Counted from the first letter of the stretch, positions 1-8,806 are shown. The stretch is 38,486 bases of DNA from S012-113 sp965368405 (GCA_965368405.1 CBDUMS010000023.1:1-38486), one strand, 5' to 3'. Program-made: numbers and translations. The notes: generated from the letters alone by a model not told the origin.

Positions 1-650
1 TTCTTGCCATTCACTTCAATTAGTCCATCGTCTTTAAATTCCTTAATTACCCGAATCGCACTCTCCTTAGTCATAGCAGTTAGTTCCGCTAAATCCTGCT
101 TTGGAATATTGCGAATCGAGCCATTATTGAAAACCTCATCCTTAAGGTAAATGATAGCCTCCGCCATACGGCCTTCCATATTCTTTTGGGTAAGTACAGA
201 AAATTGCCTGTAGGTGTGTTGTACTTTTTCGGAATAGGCCTTCATATAAGCCCTCATGAACTCAGTATTTTGCTCCAACACGCGCATAAATGCTTCAACA
301 TCAATAAAACATGCCTCGCACTCGCTTACCGCCATGAGTGAGGAGTGGTGGCGGCGATTGATGAATAGCCCAATACCACCATTTATTTCGAGCGGCTTGG
401 TGTAGCTCAAAATAAGATCGCGGCCTTTGCCGCCTTCAATATATATTTTACCAAAACCGGTATGAATAATTACCAGGTGGGTTAGTGGTGTGCCTTGTTT
501 ATATATTACTTCTCCGGCTTTATACCGCGCCTCCATGCGCACGTTGTTTAACGTATCTAACTCCTCGTCTGTTAATAGCTTAAATAAGTCACTTTTCTTA
601 AAACAGTGATTACAATTTAAACATCTTAACCCATTTTCTATCCCTTGCAT
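1..650 (-). CDS. Crp/Fnr family transcriptional regulator, 3' end cut by window edge
   Basis: The reading frame opens with ATG at 650 and stays open to base 1, so about 216 residues are visible and the stop lies outside the window. A cyclic-nucleotide-binding-type beta-roll (about residues 20-135, with KAGEVIYKQGTP and GGIGLFINRR) is followed by a dimerisation helix and a winged helix-turn-helix ending in KQDLAELTAMTKESAIRVIKEF. The N-terminus carries C10-x2-C13-x2-C16, and the beta-roll has C111 and C114 (SECEACF). E. coli FNR holds a [4Fe-4S] oxygen sensor with N-terminal cysteines plus one in the beta-roll, so an Fe-S redox sensor is plausible, but the spacing is not identical and this is inference. 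A perfect FNR-type box lies 37 bp upstream, which suggests autoregulation. Confidence 0.88.
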   Translation of the reverse strand, partial: MQGIENGLRCLNCNHCFKKSDLFKLLTDEELDTLNNVRMEARYKAGEVIYKQGTPLTHLVIIHTGFGKIYIEGGKGRDLILSYTKPLEINGGIGLFINRRHHSSLMAVSECEACFIDVEAFMRVLEQNTEFMRAYMKAYSEKVQHTYRQFSVLTQKNMEGRMAEAIIYLKDEVFNNGSIRNIPKQDLAELTAMTKESAIRVIKEFKDDGLIEVNGK

Positions 651-686
651 AACACCACTTGGTTAAATTCCATATATCAAAAATCC

Positions 687-700
687 TTGATATATATCAA
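687..700. promoter_or_regulatory. Perfect FNR-type box upstream of the Crp/Fnr gene
   Basis: TTGATATATATCAA is an exact match to the FNR/ANR consensus TTGAT-N4-ATCAA. A third half-site lies at 676-680 (ATCAA): ATATATCAA at 672-680 pairs with TTGATATAT at 687-695 across six bases, giving a second overlapping dyad. The box centre is about 43 bp upstream of the ATG at 650. There is no TAnnTTTG -7 element between it and the gene, so whether it activates or represses is not decided by the sequence. Confidence 0.65.
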
Positions 701-865
701 ACATGCTATGACAATCATCAGCAATAAAACTAATTTATGTCATAACTTGGAAATTAAAAAACTGAATTTGTACTTCTTTATCTATTCGGCAGATAAAAGG
801 TAAACAGGTGAGAGACTCTATACTCTTAACTTATTTATAGGAACAAAGTTATAATTAACCCTAAA

Positions 866-1315
866 TTAAGGCCTTAAAGAGCAATCAATCCACTCCGAGT
901 CGAAAGTGGCACTGTACTTCTTATAAAAATTAATGGCAGGCTCATTCCAGTCAAGGACCTGCCAAACCATGGAATGGAAACCACCAGCCTTGGTGAGCTC
1001 AAGGCAACGATCGAATAAGGCCTTGCCTACGCTCTTACCCCGCTCCGATTCAGTTACAATTAAATCTTCGAGATAAAGTTTCTTGCCCTTCCAGGTAGAA
1101 TATTTCGTGTAATATATCGCCGTGCCAATAATCACATTATCCCGCTCTGCGACTTCAAAGCTAAAAATGGGGTTAGCCCCAAAGCCTTGCTCAAGCATAA
1201 GGTCTATCGTGTTTTCAACCTCATCTGGTGCCTTCTCATAATGAGCAAGCTCCTTGATCAGCTTTAGAACCTGAGCAAGATCTTCCTTTCTTCCCTTTCG
1301 AATTACAAAGTCCAC
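866..1315 (-). CDS. GNAT N-acetyltransferase, spermidine/thialysine acetyltransferase (SSAT)-like
   Basis: This 149-residue single-domain GNAT protein probably transfers acetyl from acetyl-CoA to a small amine in the cytoplasm. Residues about 15-45 (LIKELAHYEKAPDEVENT), YYTKYSTWKGKKLYLEDLIV and WQVLDWNEPAINFYKK match the pattern of the SSAT / thialysine acetyltransferase group. The acetyl-CoA loop is ESERGKSVGKALF. The start is GTG, sharing one G with the TAG stop of lysA, so translation is probably coupled. Pairing with lysA could mean the substrate is a lysine- or diamine-like compound, but that is inference. About 215 bp without a gene separate its stop from the Crp/Fnr start. Confidence 0.85.
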   Translation of the reverse strand: MDFVIRKGRKEDLAQVLKLIKELAHYEKAPDEVENTIDLMLEQGFGANPIFSFEVAERDNVIIGTAIYYTKYSTWKGKKLYLEDLIVTESERGKSVGKALFDRCLELTKAGGFHSMVWQVLDWNEPAINFYKKYSATFDSEWIDCSLRP

Positions 1316-2547
1316 TACAAGTCTAATTCTATTTGTCCCGCCAATAAATCATCAAGATTCTGTCTTTCCCGGATTAATTTCGCTTGGCCGTTTATAATCA
1401 ATACTTCAGGAGGTCTAAATCTTGAATTATAATTAGAAGACATCGTAATACCGTAAGCACCAGCATTTTTAATGGCTAAAATATCTCCGGTTTTTACTTC
1501 ATTCAACTGCCTGTCCCAGCCCAGCGTATCGGTTTCGCAGATATAGCCAACGATGGTGTAAATGCGTTTTGTCCCGCTGGTGTTTGAAATATTTACAATC
1601 TCATGGTAGGCGTCATACATCATCGGTCTAATTAAATGGTTCATGCCAGAATCTACCCCAACAAAAACAGTTGCCGGTGTAGTCTTTACCACATTCGTCT
1701 TAACCAGTAAGAAGCCCGCTTCGCTTACCAAAAATTTGCCGGGCTCAAACCATAGCTCAACTTTTCTACCGTACTCTTTTTGAAACTGACCAAAGGCCTT
1801 CGAGATTTTTGCTCCTAAATCTTGCAAGTCCACTTTAATATCTCCTTCCTTATAGGGCACTTTAAAGCCGCTACCGAAGTCTAGAAATTCTATTGTGTCA
1901 AATTCACGCGCAAAGTCGAATAAGATCTCCGCTCCTCTTAAAAACACCTCAGCATCTAGGATATCGGACCCGGTATGCATATGTAGCCCGTTTACCTTAA
2001 TATTATAAGTTTCTATAACGCGTAATAAATGACGACTTTGTAAAACAGAAATACCGAACTTAGAATCGATATGACCGGTGGAGATTTTGGTATTGCCGCC
2101 CGCCATTATATGCGGATTGATTCTTAAACAAACAGGTTTGGTATCTGCGTATTTATCGCCAAACTGTTCCAGAATGGAGATATTGTCAATGTTGATGGTA
2201 AGGCCAAGTTTAATCGCCTCATCGATCTCATCGAAACTTACACTACTGGGAGTAAATATAATTTCCTTTGGATCAAACCCGGCTTTTAGGCCGATCATTA
2301 CTTCTTGTATTGAAACAGCATCCAGTCCTGCGCCCAGGCTCTTAATGTATTTCAATATTGAAATATTATTTAATGCCTTCATGGCATATTTAATCTTAAG
2401 ATTGACCCCCGTAAAGGCAGAATTTAGCTGTTCAAACTGTGACTTTATACGCTCTGCGTCATATACGTATACAGGCGTGCCAAATTCTTTAGCAACTTTA
2501 ACTAAATCTACCCCTTGAATACTGAACTTATTTTTAACTAATTCCAT
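1315..2547 (-). CDS. lysA: Diaminopimelate decarboxylase
   Basis: Converts meso-diaminopimelate to L-lysine with PLP, the last step of lysine synthesis. The fold-type III barrel begins with GTPVYVYD. The PLP lysine is K57 in KIKYAMKALNN. Other marks are HTGSDI, a glycine-rich FGSGFKVPY phosphate loop, EPGKFLVSEAG, CETDTLG and AGAYGITMSSNYNSRFRP near the C-terminus. The frame could extend to an ATG at 2601, but the family normally starts near MELVKNKF. A TAnnTTTG promoter element at 2567-2574 lies inside the longer version, so I chose ATG 2547 (410 residues). The stop overlaps the start of the SSAT-like gene by one base. Ornithine or other basic amino acid decarboxylase is possible but less likely. 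Confidence 0.92.
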   Translation of the reverse strand: MELVKNKFSIQGVDLVKVAKEFGTPVYVYDAERIKSQFEQLNSAFTGVNLKIKYAMKALNNISILKYIKSLGAGLDAVSIQEVMIGLKAGFDPKEIIFTPSSVSFDEIDEAIKLGLTINIDNISILEQFGDKYADTKPVCLRINPHIMAGGNTKISTGHIDSKFGISVLQSRHLLRVIETYNIKVNGLHMHTGSDILDAEVFLRGAEILFDFAREFDTIEFLDFGSGFKVPYKEGDIKVDLQDLGAKISKAFGQFQKEYGRKVELWFEPGKFLVSEAGFLLVKTNVVKTTPATVFVGVDSGMNHLIRPMMYDAYHEIVNISNTSGTKRIYTIVGYICETDTLGWDRQLNEVKTGDILAIKNAGAYGITMSSNYNSRFRPPEVLIINGQAKLIRERQNLDDLLAGQIELDL

Positions 2548-2566
2548 TGATTTAATGCTAAGCTGG

Positions 2567-2574
2567 CAAATATA
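2567..2574 (-). promoter_or_regulatory. Bacteroidota-type -7 element for lysA
   Basis: On the minus strand this reads TATATTTG, matching TAnnTTTG, 19 bp upstream of the chosen lysA ATG. A TTG at about 2596-2598 stands 21 bp further upstream, as expected for the -33 element. Confidence 0.5.
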
Positions 2575-2773
2575 GCGATATCGTCGATCCATTGCCAACA
2601 CCTTGCTGGCAACTGCTTACGATAGAATTTCAGATTAAATATATCTACTATCCTTAGTCATGATCTCCTTTGCGGGTGGGAAATATTGGTTTAGGCTACC
2701 CACATTGCACAGCTGTCCATGAATCTAAAGTTATCTAATCTGCATCTAACCTCTAATTAGCACTCATAATTAT

Positions 2774-2781
2774 TACTTTTG
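2774..2781 (+). promoter_or_regulatory. -7 promoter element TACTTTTG for the D15-like barrel gene
   Basis: Exact TACTTTTG, ending 14 bp before the ATG at 2796. The implied untranslated leader is only about 10 nt. The same octamer recurs before four other genes in this window. Confidence 0.55.
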
Positions 2782-2795
2782 CCCACTATATATCC

Positions 2796-3896
2796 ATGTC
2801 AAGCTTGATTTCAAGAAACCTTCTTTTTTGCCTTGTAATTGCATTATGTATTGGGCCATTACCATTCTCTAATGCCCAAAATATTAGTAGTGGTAGCTCT
2901 GCCAGTTCTAATGATAGCGATAGTACAGAGCATTTTAAATTCTTGCCATTACCGTACATCAATTATGATAGGTCATTGGAATTTCAGATTGGAGCTTTAC
3001 CCATGGCCATGTATACCCTAAACAAAAAGGATACCGTTTCACCCCAATCGGTGTCTGGACTTATTGGTATCTGGACCACTAACAAAAGCTGGTTCGCCAT
3101 CGCCTTCAGCCAGTTTTATTTTAAGGAAGATACATGGCGAGTCTCTGGTGCCGGAGGACTTGTATCCGTTAATTTCCAAACTTATGTGGATTTACCTATT
3201 GGCGGCTTTATCGACTATAATACTGCCGCCGATTTTCTATTTGTACAGGTACAACGAAAAATAGTTGGCAAATGGTTTGCGGGTATGCACTACAATTACT
3301 TTAAGTTCAACACGCGTTTCGGCGGGGTCCCGGAGCCAAAGTTTTCTTATCAAAATGGATTAGGTGTAATTATTACGAGAGATGTTCGGGACAACGTTTA
3401 TTACCCAAGATCGGGAAGTGAATCGGAGATTGACTGGACCAACTTCCCGTATTTTATGAATGATGAAGGCGGTATAAACAAGGCTGAAATTAGTCATAAT
3501 CATTTTTTTAGTACGAGAGAAGAAACCGATATTATTGCCCTGAGGGCCTATATTGGATTTGGACTTGGCGAAAAACTTCCTTTTGAGCAGCAGTTTATTG
3601 TGAGCCAAACAGATATTCGTGGGTATACTCAAGGTAAATATCGCGGTAACGCTATCTACAGTATCCAAGGAGAGTATCGTTGGAATATTGGTGAGCGCAT
3701 TGGCCTTGTTGGCTTTTTGGGAATGGCAACCATTTCAGGGTCGATAAATGAAACAGATAATGGCATCTTTTTGCCCGGTGGCGGCATGGGGTTCCGATAT
3801 ACGGCGTTCGAAAAGAACCACTTTAATATAGGACTCGACGCAGCTTTGGGTAAGGATGATTGGGGTCTATACTTCAGAATTGGAGAGGCATTTTAG
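2796..3896 (+). CDS. BamA/TamA (D15) family outer-membrane beta-barrel protein
   Basis: A 366-residue exported protein. Residues 1-27 form a signal peptide ending SNAQ, followed by a serine-rich linker. The rest is alternating aromatic/polar strands with the D15-type signature VIITRDVRDNVYYPRSGSESEIDW and a late QFIVSQTDIRGYTQGKYRGN segment, as in the C-terminal barrel of BamA/Omp85 surface antigens. No POTRA repeats fit into the short N-terminal part, so this is a barrel-only member and not the essential BamA. Its cargo or role is unknown. It is transcribed alone, divergent from lysA and convergent with the quinone oxidoreductase gene. Confidence 0.8.
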   Translation: MSSLISRNLLFCLVIALCIGPLPFSNAQNISSGSSASSNDSDSTEHFKFLPLPYINYDRSLEFQIGALPMAMYTLNKKDTVSPQSVSGLIGIWTTNKSWFAIAFSQFYFKEDTWRVSGAGGLVSVNFQTYVDLPIGGFIDYNTAADFLFVQVQRKIVGKWFAGMHYNYFKFNTRFGGVPEPKFSYQNGLGVIITRDVRDNVYYPRSGSESEIDWTNFPYFMNDEGGINKAEISHNHFFSTREETDIIALRAYIGFGLGEKLPFEQQFIVSQTDIRGYTQGKYRGNAIYSIQGEYRWNIGERIGLVGFLGMATISGSINETDNGIFLPGGGMGFRYTAFEKNHFNIGLDAALGKDDWGLYFRIGEAF

Positions 3897-3906
3897 CCTT
3901 TCCGAA

Positions 3907-4881
3907 TCAAACCTTCAGTACCATCTTTCCCACGTTCAAGTTATCTTCCATTCTTCGATGAGCATCTTGTATCTCAGATAGATTATACACTGAATCAATG
4001 ACAGGGGTTATTTTACCCGTTGCTAATGGTTCTAGAAAATCCTTGACAAATTGCTGGATCAGGTCGGTTTTATAAGCTATCGATCTTGAACGAAGCGTAG
4101 TTCCAATAATGGTAATATGCTTGCGTAAGAGCGGATAAAGATTAACATTATCAGTTTTAGCACCACCCATCATGGCTATTTGAATTAGTGTACCGCCAAT
4201 AGCCAATGCCTCTATATTCTTCATGAAATTAGGGCCACCAATAAAATCTAGCACCATATCCATACCTCTGCCAGCTGTAAATTCTACTACTCGCTCTTTA
4301 AAGTCCTCTTGCTGATAATCAATCGCCAAATCTGCACCCAAATCAATACAGGATTTGTGCTTTTTAGCAGAAGCAGTAATTACAACATTAGCCCCACGCA
4401 TTTTTGCAAGTTGAATAGCAGCCGTTCCTACGCCACTTGCCCCTGCATGAATGAGAATCGAATCACCGTGCTTGAGTTTGCCCTCGTAAAACATAGCCTG
4501 ATAAGCTGTGAGAAATACCTCGGGTATTGCCGCCGCTTGCTCATAGGTTAAATTAGGGGGGATCGCCATAACCAGATCCTTGTCAATAGCCACAAGTTCA
4601 GCTTGACCTCCGCCAGCCAACAAAGCCATTACCCTGTCGCCTTTAGACCATTTACCAGTACTGTCGGGTTCTACTACCTCGCCTGCTACTTCTAATCCTA
4701 AAATATCACTTTCACCTGCTGGTGGCGGATATTTCCCCTGACGTTGCAGTAAATCAGCGCGATTCAAGGCTGCTGCATGTACTTTTATAAGTACTTGATG
4801 CTCTTGTGCAATGGGATCCGCTACATCGCCAATATAGAGTTCGTTAACCCCACCAAACTCCTTAATTTGAACAGCCCGCAT
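3907..4881 (-). CDS. NAD(P)H:quinone oxidoreductase, PIG3/zeta-crystallin type
   Basis: A 324-residue cytoplasmic medium-chain dehydrogenase/reductase without zinc ligands. The GroES-like N-terminal half includes AALNRADLLQRQGKYPPPAG and GLEVAGEVVEP. The NADPH-binding Rossmann half includes ILIHAGASGVGTAAIQLAK. Family members reduce quinones or alpha,beta-unsaturated carbonyls, which suits a detoxification role; the substrate here is not known. It starts two bases after the stop of the M1 aminopeptidase and is probably the last gene of the dusB-led transcript. The name qor is often used but this is closer to human TP53I3-type sequences. Confidence 0.88.
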   Translation of the reverse strand: MRAVQIKEFGGVNELYIGDVADPIAQEHQVLIKVHAAALNRADLLQRQGKYPPPAGESDILGLEVAGEVVEPDSTGKWSKGDRVMALLAGGGQAELVAIDKDLVMAIPPNLTYEQAAAIPEVFLTAYQAMFYEGKLKHGDSILIHAGASGVGTAAIQLAKMRGANVVITASAKKHKSCIDLGADLAIDYQQEDFKERVVEFTAGRGMDMVLDFIGGPNFMKNIEALAIGGTLIQIAMMGGAKTDNVNLYPLLRKHITIIGTTLRSRSIAYKTDLIQQFVKDFLEPLATGKITPVIDSVYNLSEIQDAHRRMEDNLNVGKMVLKV

Positions 4882-4883
4882 AA

Positions 4884-6800
4884 TTAATTAACCTCCTCTT
4901 GCCAATTAAGTAATTCGTCGATCGTGCTAACGGAAACATAATGGTAATTTGGCCTGGCCTTGGCATAAATTGAGCGTGCCATTATTCGTCCTTCTTCTGT
5001 TTTCGCAAGCTCAGTATAAAGAGGTGAAAGAAATTTTCTTCTCCCTACACTGATTAAAAAGTTTTCAAGATTCTCATAACCGGGCTCGTAGCCATGCTTA
5101 ATAACATGAACCATCCAGGCGGTAAGAACCTCTGAATTCCCACTGTAGGTAAATTGTAGGTACTCATCTAATTCCGCTAGTTGCGCTAGGCTTACATTTT
5201 CTGGAATTTGCCGAATAAAGTGTAACCACTCATGCGAGCTCCACTTCTTCGTCAGAAGATCTTCCTGAGGAATAAGTGCACCTATCGCTGTGCCTGCCTC
5301 CCATTCACGAATTACCTCCTCAACGGTTTCAAACCGACCCGAAGTTGGTATTGGGTGTATTTCTGGTAATCCTGGGCCGTAGATCCATTCGGCATATAAG
5401 TTGTTGTCAACAGCGACTCCATTTTTCTCGAACAGGTTATCATTTAAGTACACAATAAAGCTCTCGGTATTTATCGATTTGAAGGCATTGGTTTTGAAAT
5501 ATTCTTTAAGGAATGTATCAAATTGCTCTCTTCCAAACTTTTCTTCGAGTAGTCTTAAGAAAAAATAACCTTTATTATAGGCAATATCTGTCATGCCATC
5601 ATCAGGATTACGTCCCGCGAGGTCTAGTTTGAGATGGGTGTCTTTCTGCTCACCTTTCGCATATAAATCATCTATCGTTGTTTGCAGATCCTGATAGGAA
5701 AGTAAGGCTAGCATTTCGGAGTAATCCCTGCCATAAACGGCTTCCATAATACGCTGTTCAAAGTATACCGTAAACCCTTCATTAAGCCAAAAATCGTCCC
5801 ACGTAGCATTGGTCACTAAATTTCCCGACCAGGAGTGGGCGAGCTCATGAGCTACAAGCGATGTTAGCGATCTGTCTCCAGCCAGGATGGTTGGCGTGGC
5901 AAAGGTTAGTCGAGGATTTTCCATTCCCCCAAAAGGGAAACTTGGTGGCAGCACAATGAGGTCGTAAACATCCCAGGCGTAGGCTCCATACAATTCTTCT
6001 GCTGCCGTAACCATAGATTCCATTTCCTCAAATTCCCAGGCCGCCGCTTTGATTATGGTTGGTTCTGCATAAACCCCCGTGAATTCACCAACTTTTACGT
6101 ATTCAATATCCCCAACAGCCAGAGCCATAAGGTAAGCAGGAATGGGCTGAGGCATTTCGAAATTGTATTCTCCGTTTGCCGACTTCTCGGTAGGGTTTGT
6201 GGCACTCATTAAAGCAAGCATTCCTTGTGGTACTTTAACTTCTGCTTGATAGGTAAAACGTATGCCAGGAGAATCCTGTACTGGTATCCAGCTGCGGCAG
6301 AGAATCGCCTGTGATTGGGTAAATAAAAACGGTGCAGTCTCTGCTGCAGTCTGCTGCGCTGTTAGCCATTGTAAAGCTTCGGCATCTGGCGATGTTTTAT
6401 AGGAAATCTTTACACGGCGCACCTCTGGGTTAAGTGAAACGACTAACGGCTGACCAAGAAATTCTTGGGAATTACCCAGTGCGAAAGAAAGCGGATTCCC
6501 CTCCCCATCCGTAACGGCCTCAATTTGAGGTCCATTCACATCAAAGATTATCTCTGCGGCATCTTCTTGTTTACTGATGGTAAAATCAGCCACTGCTGTA
6601 ATAGTTTTGGTGTCAAAATTCACATCCGCCTTCCAGTTCAAATGGGTAATAACGGCGATTTCGGGTTTTGCGTAAGAATGAGAATCAGACATACTGGTTT
6701 CTTGTTTTTGGATGGTATTTGTTTGCTCGGCTGGGGTACAGGCAACAATGAAACTTGTTGTAAGCACCGCCAAATGGATAAACCATTTATTTCTTATCAT
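4884..6800 (-). CDS. M1 family aminopeptidase / leukotriene A4 hydrolase-like lipoprotein
   Basis: A 638-residue zinc metallopeptidase. The N-terminus is a lipoprotein signal with lipobox FIVAC, so it is probably membrane-anchored in the periplasm. An N-terminal beta domain precedes the catalytic domain, which has the exopeptidase motif GGMENPRLTF, HELAH (H318, E319, H322) and the third zinc ligand E341 in NEGFTVYFE. The C-terminal part resembles the helical LTA4-hydrolase domain (FGREQFDTFLKEYF to the end). It likely removes N-terminal residues from peptides taken into the periplasm. It lies 40 bp after the EamA transporter gene on the same strand. Confidence 0.92.
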   Translation of the reverse strand: MIRNKWFIHLAVLTTSFIVACTPAEQTNTIQKQETSMSDSHSYAKPEIAVITHLNWKADVNFDTKTITAVADFTISKQEDAAEIIFDVNGPQIEAVTDGEGNPLSFALGNSQEFLGQPLVVSLNPEVRRVKISYKTSPDAEALQWLTAQQTAAETAPFLFTQSQAILCRSWIPVQDSPGIRFTYQAEVKVPQGMLALMSATNPTEKSANGEYNFEMPQPIPAYLMALAVGDIEYVKVGEFTGVYAEPTIIKAAAWEFEEMESMVTAAEELYGAYAWDVYDLIVLPPSFPFGGMENPRLTFATPTILAGDRSLTSLVAHELAHSWSGNLVTNATWDDFWLNEGFTVYFEQRIMEAVYGRDYSEMLALLSYQDLQTTIDDLYAKGEQKDTHLKLDLAGRNPDDGMTDIAYNKGYFFLRLLEEKFGREQFDTFLKEYFKTNAFKSINTESFIVYLNDNLFEKNGVAVDNNLYAEWIYGPGLPEIHPIPTSGRFETVEEVIREWEAGTAIGALIPQEDLLTKKWSSHEWLHFIRQIPENVSLAQLAELDEYLQFTYSGNSEVLTAWMVHVIKHGYEPGYENLENFLISVGRRKFLSPLYTELAKTEEGRIMARSIYAKARPNYHYVSVSTIDELLNWQEEVN

Positions 6801-6840
6801 AGGAATATTTTTTTTCTAAATTAAATGAAAAACAATAAAA

Positions 6841-7728
6841 CTAGCGGCGATTGGTAATATAGACGCCCACTAAAATTACCACCATCCCAATATAATGCTG
6901 AAGGTATAAGACTTCGCCGTCGAGCAAGCCCCAGACAACAGCAACTATTGGAATTAAGTAAGTGACTGAACTAGCAAAAACAGGTGAGATAAGTTGAATA
7001 AGCTTATTAAATAAGACCATAGCGCTTGCTGTTCCAATAATACCTAAGATGGAAACATAGAATACGGACATCCATGCTTCGGGTTCTGCTCTTAAGGTGC
7101 TCAGAAAATTAGAATACCCAAATAAATAATAGCTAGCAAAGGGGAGAATTAGTACCATCGCCATCGATGTTAGCGGAATGGCAGGTATACCATTAAGCTT
7201 ATATTTAATAATGTTCACATTTAAACCATAACAGACAGTTGCCAACAAAATAAAGAAGGCAAAATAGTTAAGTTCGAGCGACTCGCCATTTGCACCCGCC
7301 AACACGAGCAATGCCGTGCCGGCAAATCCCACCAAGACACCTATTCCTGTCTTCAGGGTAAATCGCTGGTTAAAAAACAATCCCCCCACCAAAACAACAA
7401 ACATGGGTGTTAATGCATTTAAAACACCCGCCATCGCACTACTAATTCCAGTTTCGGCCTTGGCAAATAGGAATGCAGGGATAAAACTTCCTACAAAACC
7501 CACTATGAACAAATAAAAGTACTGGGTTCGATTAAATCGTTTAAAATGTTTAATTGCTCCTGGAATAAGCACAAAAGATGCCGTAAACATCCTTAATGCC
7601 CCTACTTCACCTGCATCGAAAAAATCAAGCCCCCTCTTTATTAGAATAAAAGAGCTGCCCCAAACCAATGTGAGAAGTATTAATATCAACCATGCCATGG
7701 GTAGGTTGTTCCCAGAACGATCGGTCAT
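6841..7728 (-). CDS. EamA/DMT family transporter
   Basis: A 295-residue inner-membrane protein with about ten hydrophobic segments arranged as two EamA repeats. The first repeat has WGSSFILIKRGLDFFDAGEVGALR and the second is near FYVSILGIIGTASAMVLFNKLIQLISPVFASSVTYLIPIVAVVWGLL. Family members export amino acids or other metabolites, but the substrate cannot be read from sequence. Its ATG overlaps the dusB stop by four bases (ATGA), so the two are translationally coupled. Confidence 0.88.
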   Translation of the reverse strand: MTDRSGNNLPMAWLILILLTLVWGSSFILIKRGLDFFDAGEVGALRMFTASFVLIPGAIKHFKRFNRTQYFYLFIVGFVGSFIPAFLFAKAETGISSAMAGVLNALTPMFVVLVGGLFFNQRFTLKTGIGVLVGFAGTALLVLAGANGESLELNYFAFFILLATVCYGLNVNIIKYKLNGIPAIPLTSMAMVLILPFASYYLFGYSNFLSTLRAEPEAWMSVFYVSILGIIGTASAMVLFNKLIQLISPVFASSVTYLIPIVAVVWGLLDGEVLYLQHYIGMVVILVGVYITNRR

Positions 7729-8723
7729 GACTGCATCACACCTTCAAATTGAAATTTAGATTCAATCTCATCGAGGAGATCAAAAAGTGCAAGGTGGTCT
7801 TCTAATTCTACTAATTGCTTTCGGTAGGGTTTAAAGTTAATGAGCCCTTTAAAATAGCTGGTGTAATGACGTCTCATCTCAAAAACGCCCGTTCTATCAC
7901 CCTTCCACTCAATAGAAAATTTTAAATGTTTCTTTACCGTATCTACCCGTTCCTTTAAGTCCGGAAGTGGCAAATGCTCTCCGGTCTTCATAAAATGCTT
8001 AATCTGGTTGAATATCCAGGGATTCCCAATTGATGCTCTGCCTATCATGATGCCGTCAACTCCATACTTATCACGGTACTCAACTGCCTTCTCTGGAGTG
8101 TCAATATCGCCGTTTCCAAAGATTGGTATATGAATATCAGGATGATTCTTTACCTCAGCAATATACGACCAATCTGAATGGCCCTTATACATTTGTTGTC
8201 GTGTACGGGCATGAATAGTTAACGCCTGAATTCCTACATCCTGCAGTCGTTTGGCTACTTCTATAATTTGGATGGTATCATGATCCCAGCCGAGGCGTGT
8301 TTTGACGGTTACCGGCAAACTAACTTGTTTAACGATTTCATCGGTCATCTTCTGCATCTTTGGTAGATCGAGAAGAATTCCCGCCCCGGCACCACGCCCA
8401 GCAACTTTTTTCACCGGACAACCATAATTTATATCTACAAGCTCGGGCTGAGCTTCTTCGGCTATGGCTGCTGCCATACGCATCGATTCTATCTTTTCGC
8501 CAAATATCTGTATTCCGATTGGGCGCTCGTAGTCATAGATATCTAGTTTCTGCCTGCTCTTGGTGGCATCACGAATTAATCCTTCGGCCGAAATAAATTC
8601 AGTGTACATCAAATCCGCCCCATTCTCTTTGCACACTGCCCTAAATGGAGGATCGCTTACATCCTCCATCGGAGCCAAGAGCAAAGGAAATTCTCCTATA
8701 GTCGTACTTCCTATTGTTACCAT
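7725..8723 (-). CDS. dusB: tRNA-dihydrouridine synthase
   Basis: A 332-residue FMN-dependent enzyme that reduces uridines in tRNA to dihydrouridine. The TIM barrel begins PLLLAPMEDVSDPPFR. The catalytic cysteine is in DINYGCPVKKVAGRGAGAG. VKTRLGWD, TIHARTRQQMYKG and GNGDIDTPEKA follow, and the phosphate-binding GVDGIMIGRASIGNPWIF closes the barrel. The C-terminal helical domain has MRRHYTSYFKG. It is the first gene of a minus-strand run and diverges from the CPBP protease gene. Confidence 0.93.
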   Translation of the reverse strand: MVTIGSTTIGEFPLLLAPMEDVSDPPFRAVCKENGADLMYTEFISAEGLIRDATKSRQKLDIYDYERPIGIQIFGEKIESMRMAAAIAEEAQPELVDINYGCPVKKVAGRGAGAGILLDLPKMQKMTDEIVKQVSLPVTVKTRLGWDHDTIQIIEVAKRLQDVGIQALTIHARTRQQMYKGHSDWSYIAEVKNHPDIHIPIFGNGDIDTPEKAVEYRDKYGVDGIMIGRASIGNPWIFNQIKHFMKTGEHLPLPDLKERVDTVKKHLKFSIEWKGDRTGVFEMRRHYTSYFKGLINFKPYRKQLVELEDHLALFDLLDEIESKFQFEGVMQS

Positions 8724-8747
8724 TATCAGTTAATTCCTAACAAGTTG

Positions 8748-8755
8748 CAAAAATA
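8748..8755 (-). promoter_or_regulatory. -7 promoter element for the dusB run
   Basis: The minus strand reads TATTTTTG, a match to TAnnTTTG, 24 bp upstream of the dusB ATG. It stands back to back with the plus-strand element at 8782-8789. Confidence 0.45.
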
Positions 8756-8781
8756 TAGCTTTTAGAAAAGATAATAACCCT

Positions 8782-8789
8782 TACTTTTG
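8782..8789 (+). promoter_or_regulatory. -7 promoter element TACTTTTG for the CPBP-cdsA run
   Basis: Exact TACTTTTG, 17 bp before the ATG at 8807, giving a short leader. Confidence 0.55.
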
Positions 8790-8806
8790 CCAACATTAAA
8801 TAGTTT

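Noticed and set aside
707..744. Inverted repeat TATGACA ... TGTCATA with a 24-base spacer upstream of the Crp/Fnr gene
   Set aside because: A 7-base arm with a long spacer in AT-rich DNA is expected by chance. The FNR-type box next to it is far stronger.
2078..2518. Open frame of 146 codons opposite lysA
   Set aside because: It lies wholly inside lysA on the other strand and has no family resemblance; lysA is unmistakable.
6465..6824. Open frame of 119 codons opposite the start of the M1 aminopeptidase gene
   Set aside because: It mirrors the signal peptide and beta domain of the peptidase and has cysteine- and histidine-rich shadow composition.
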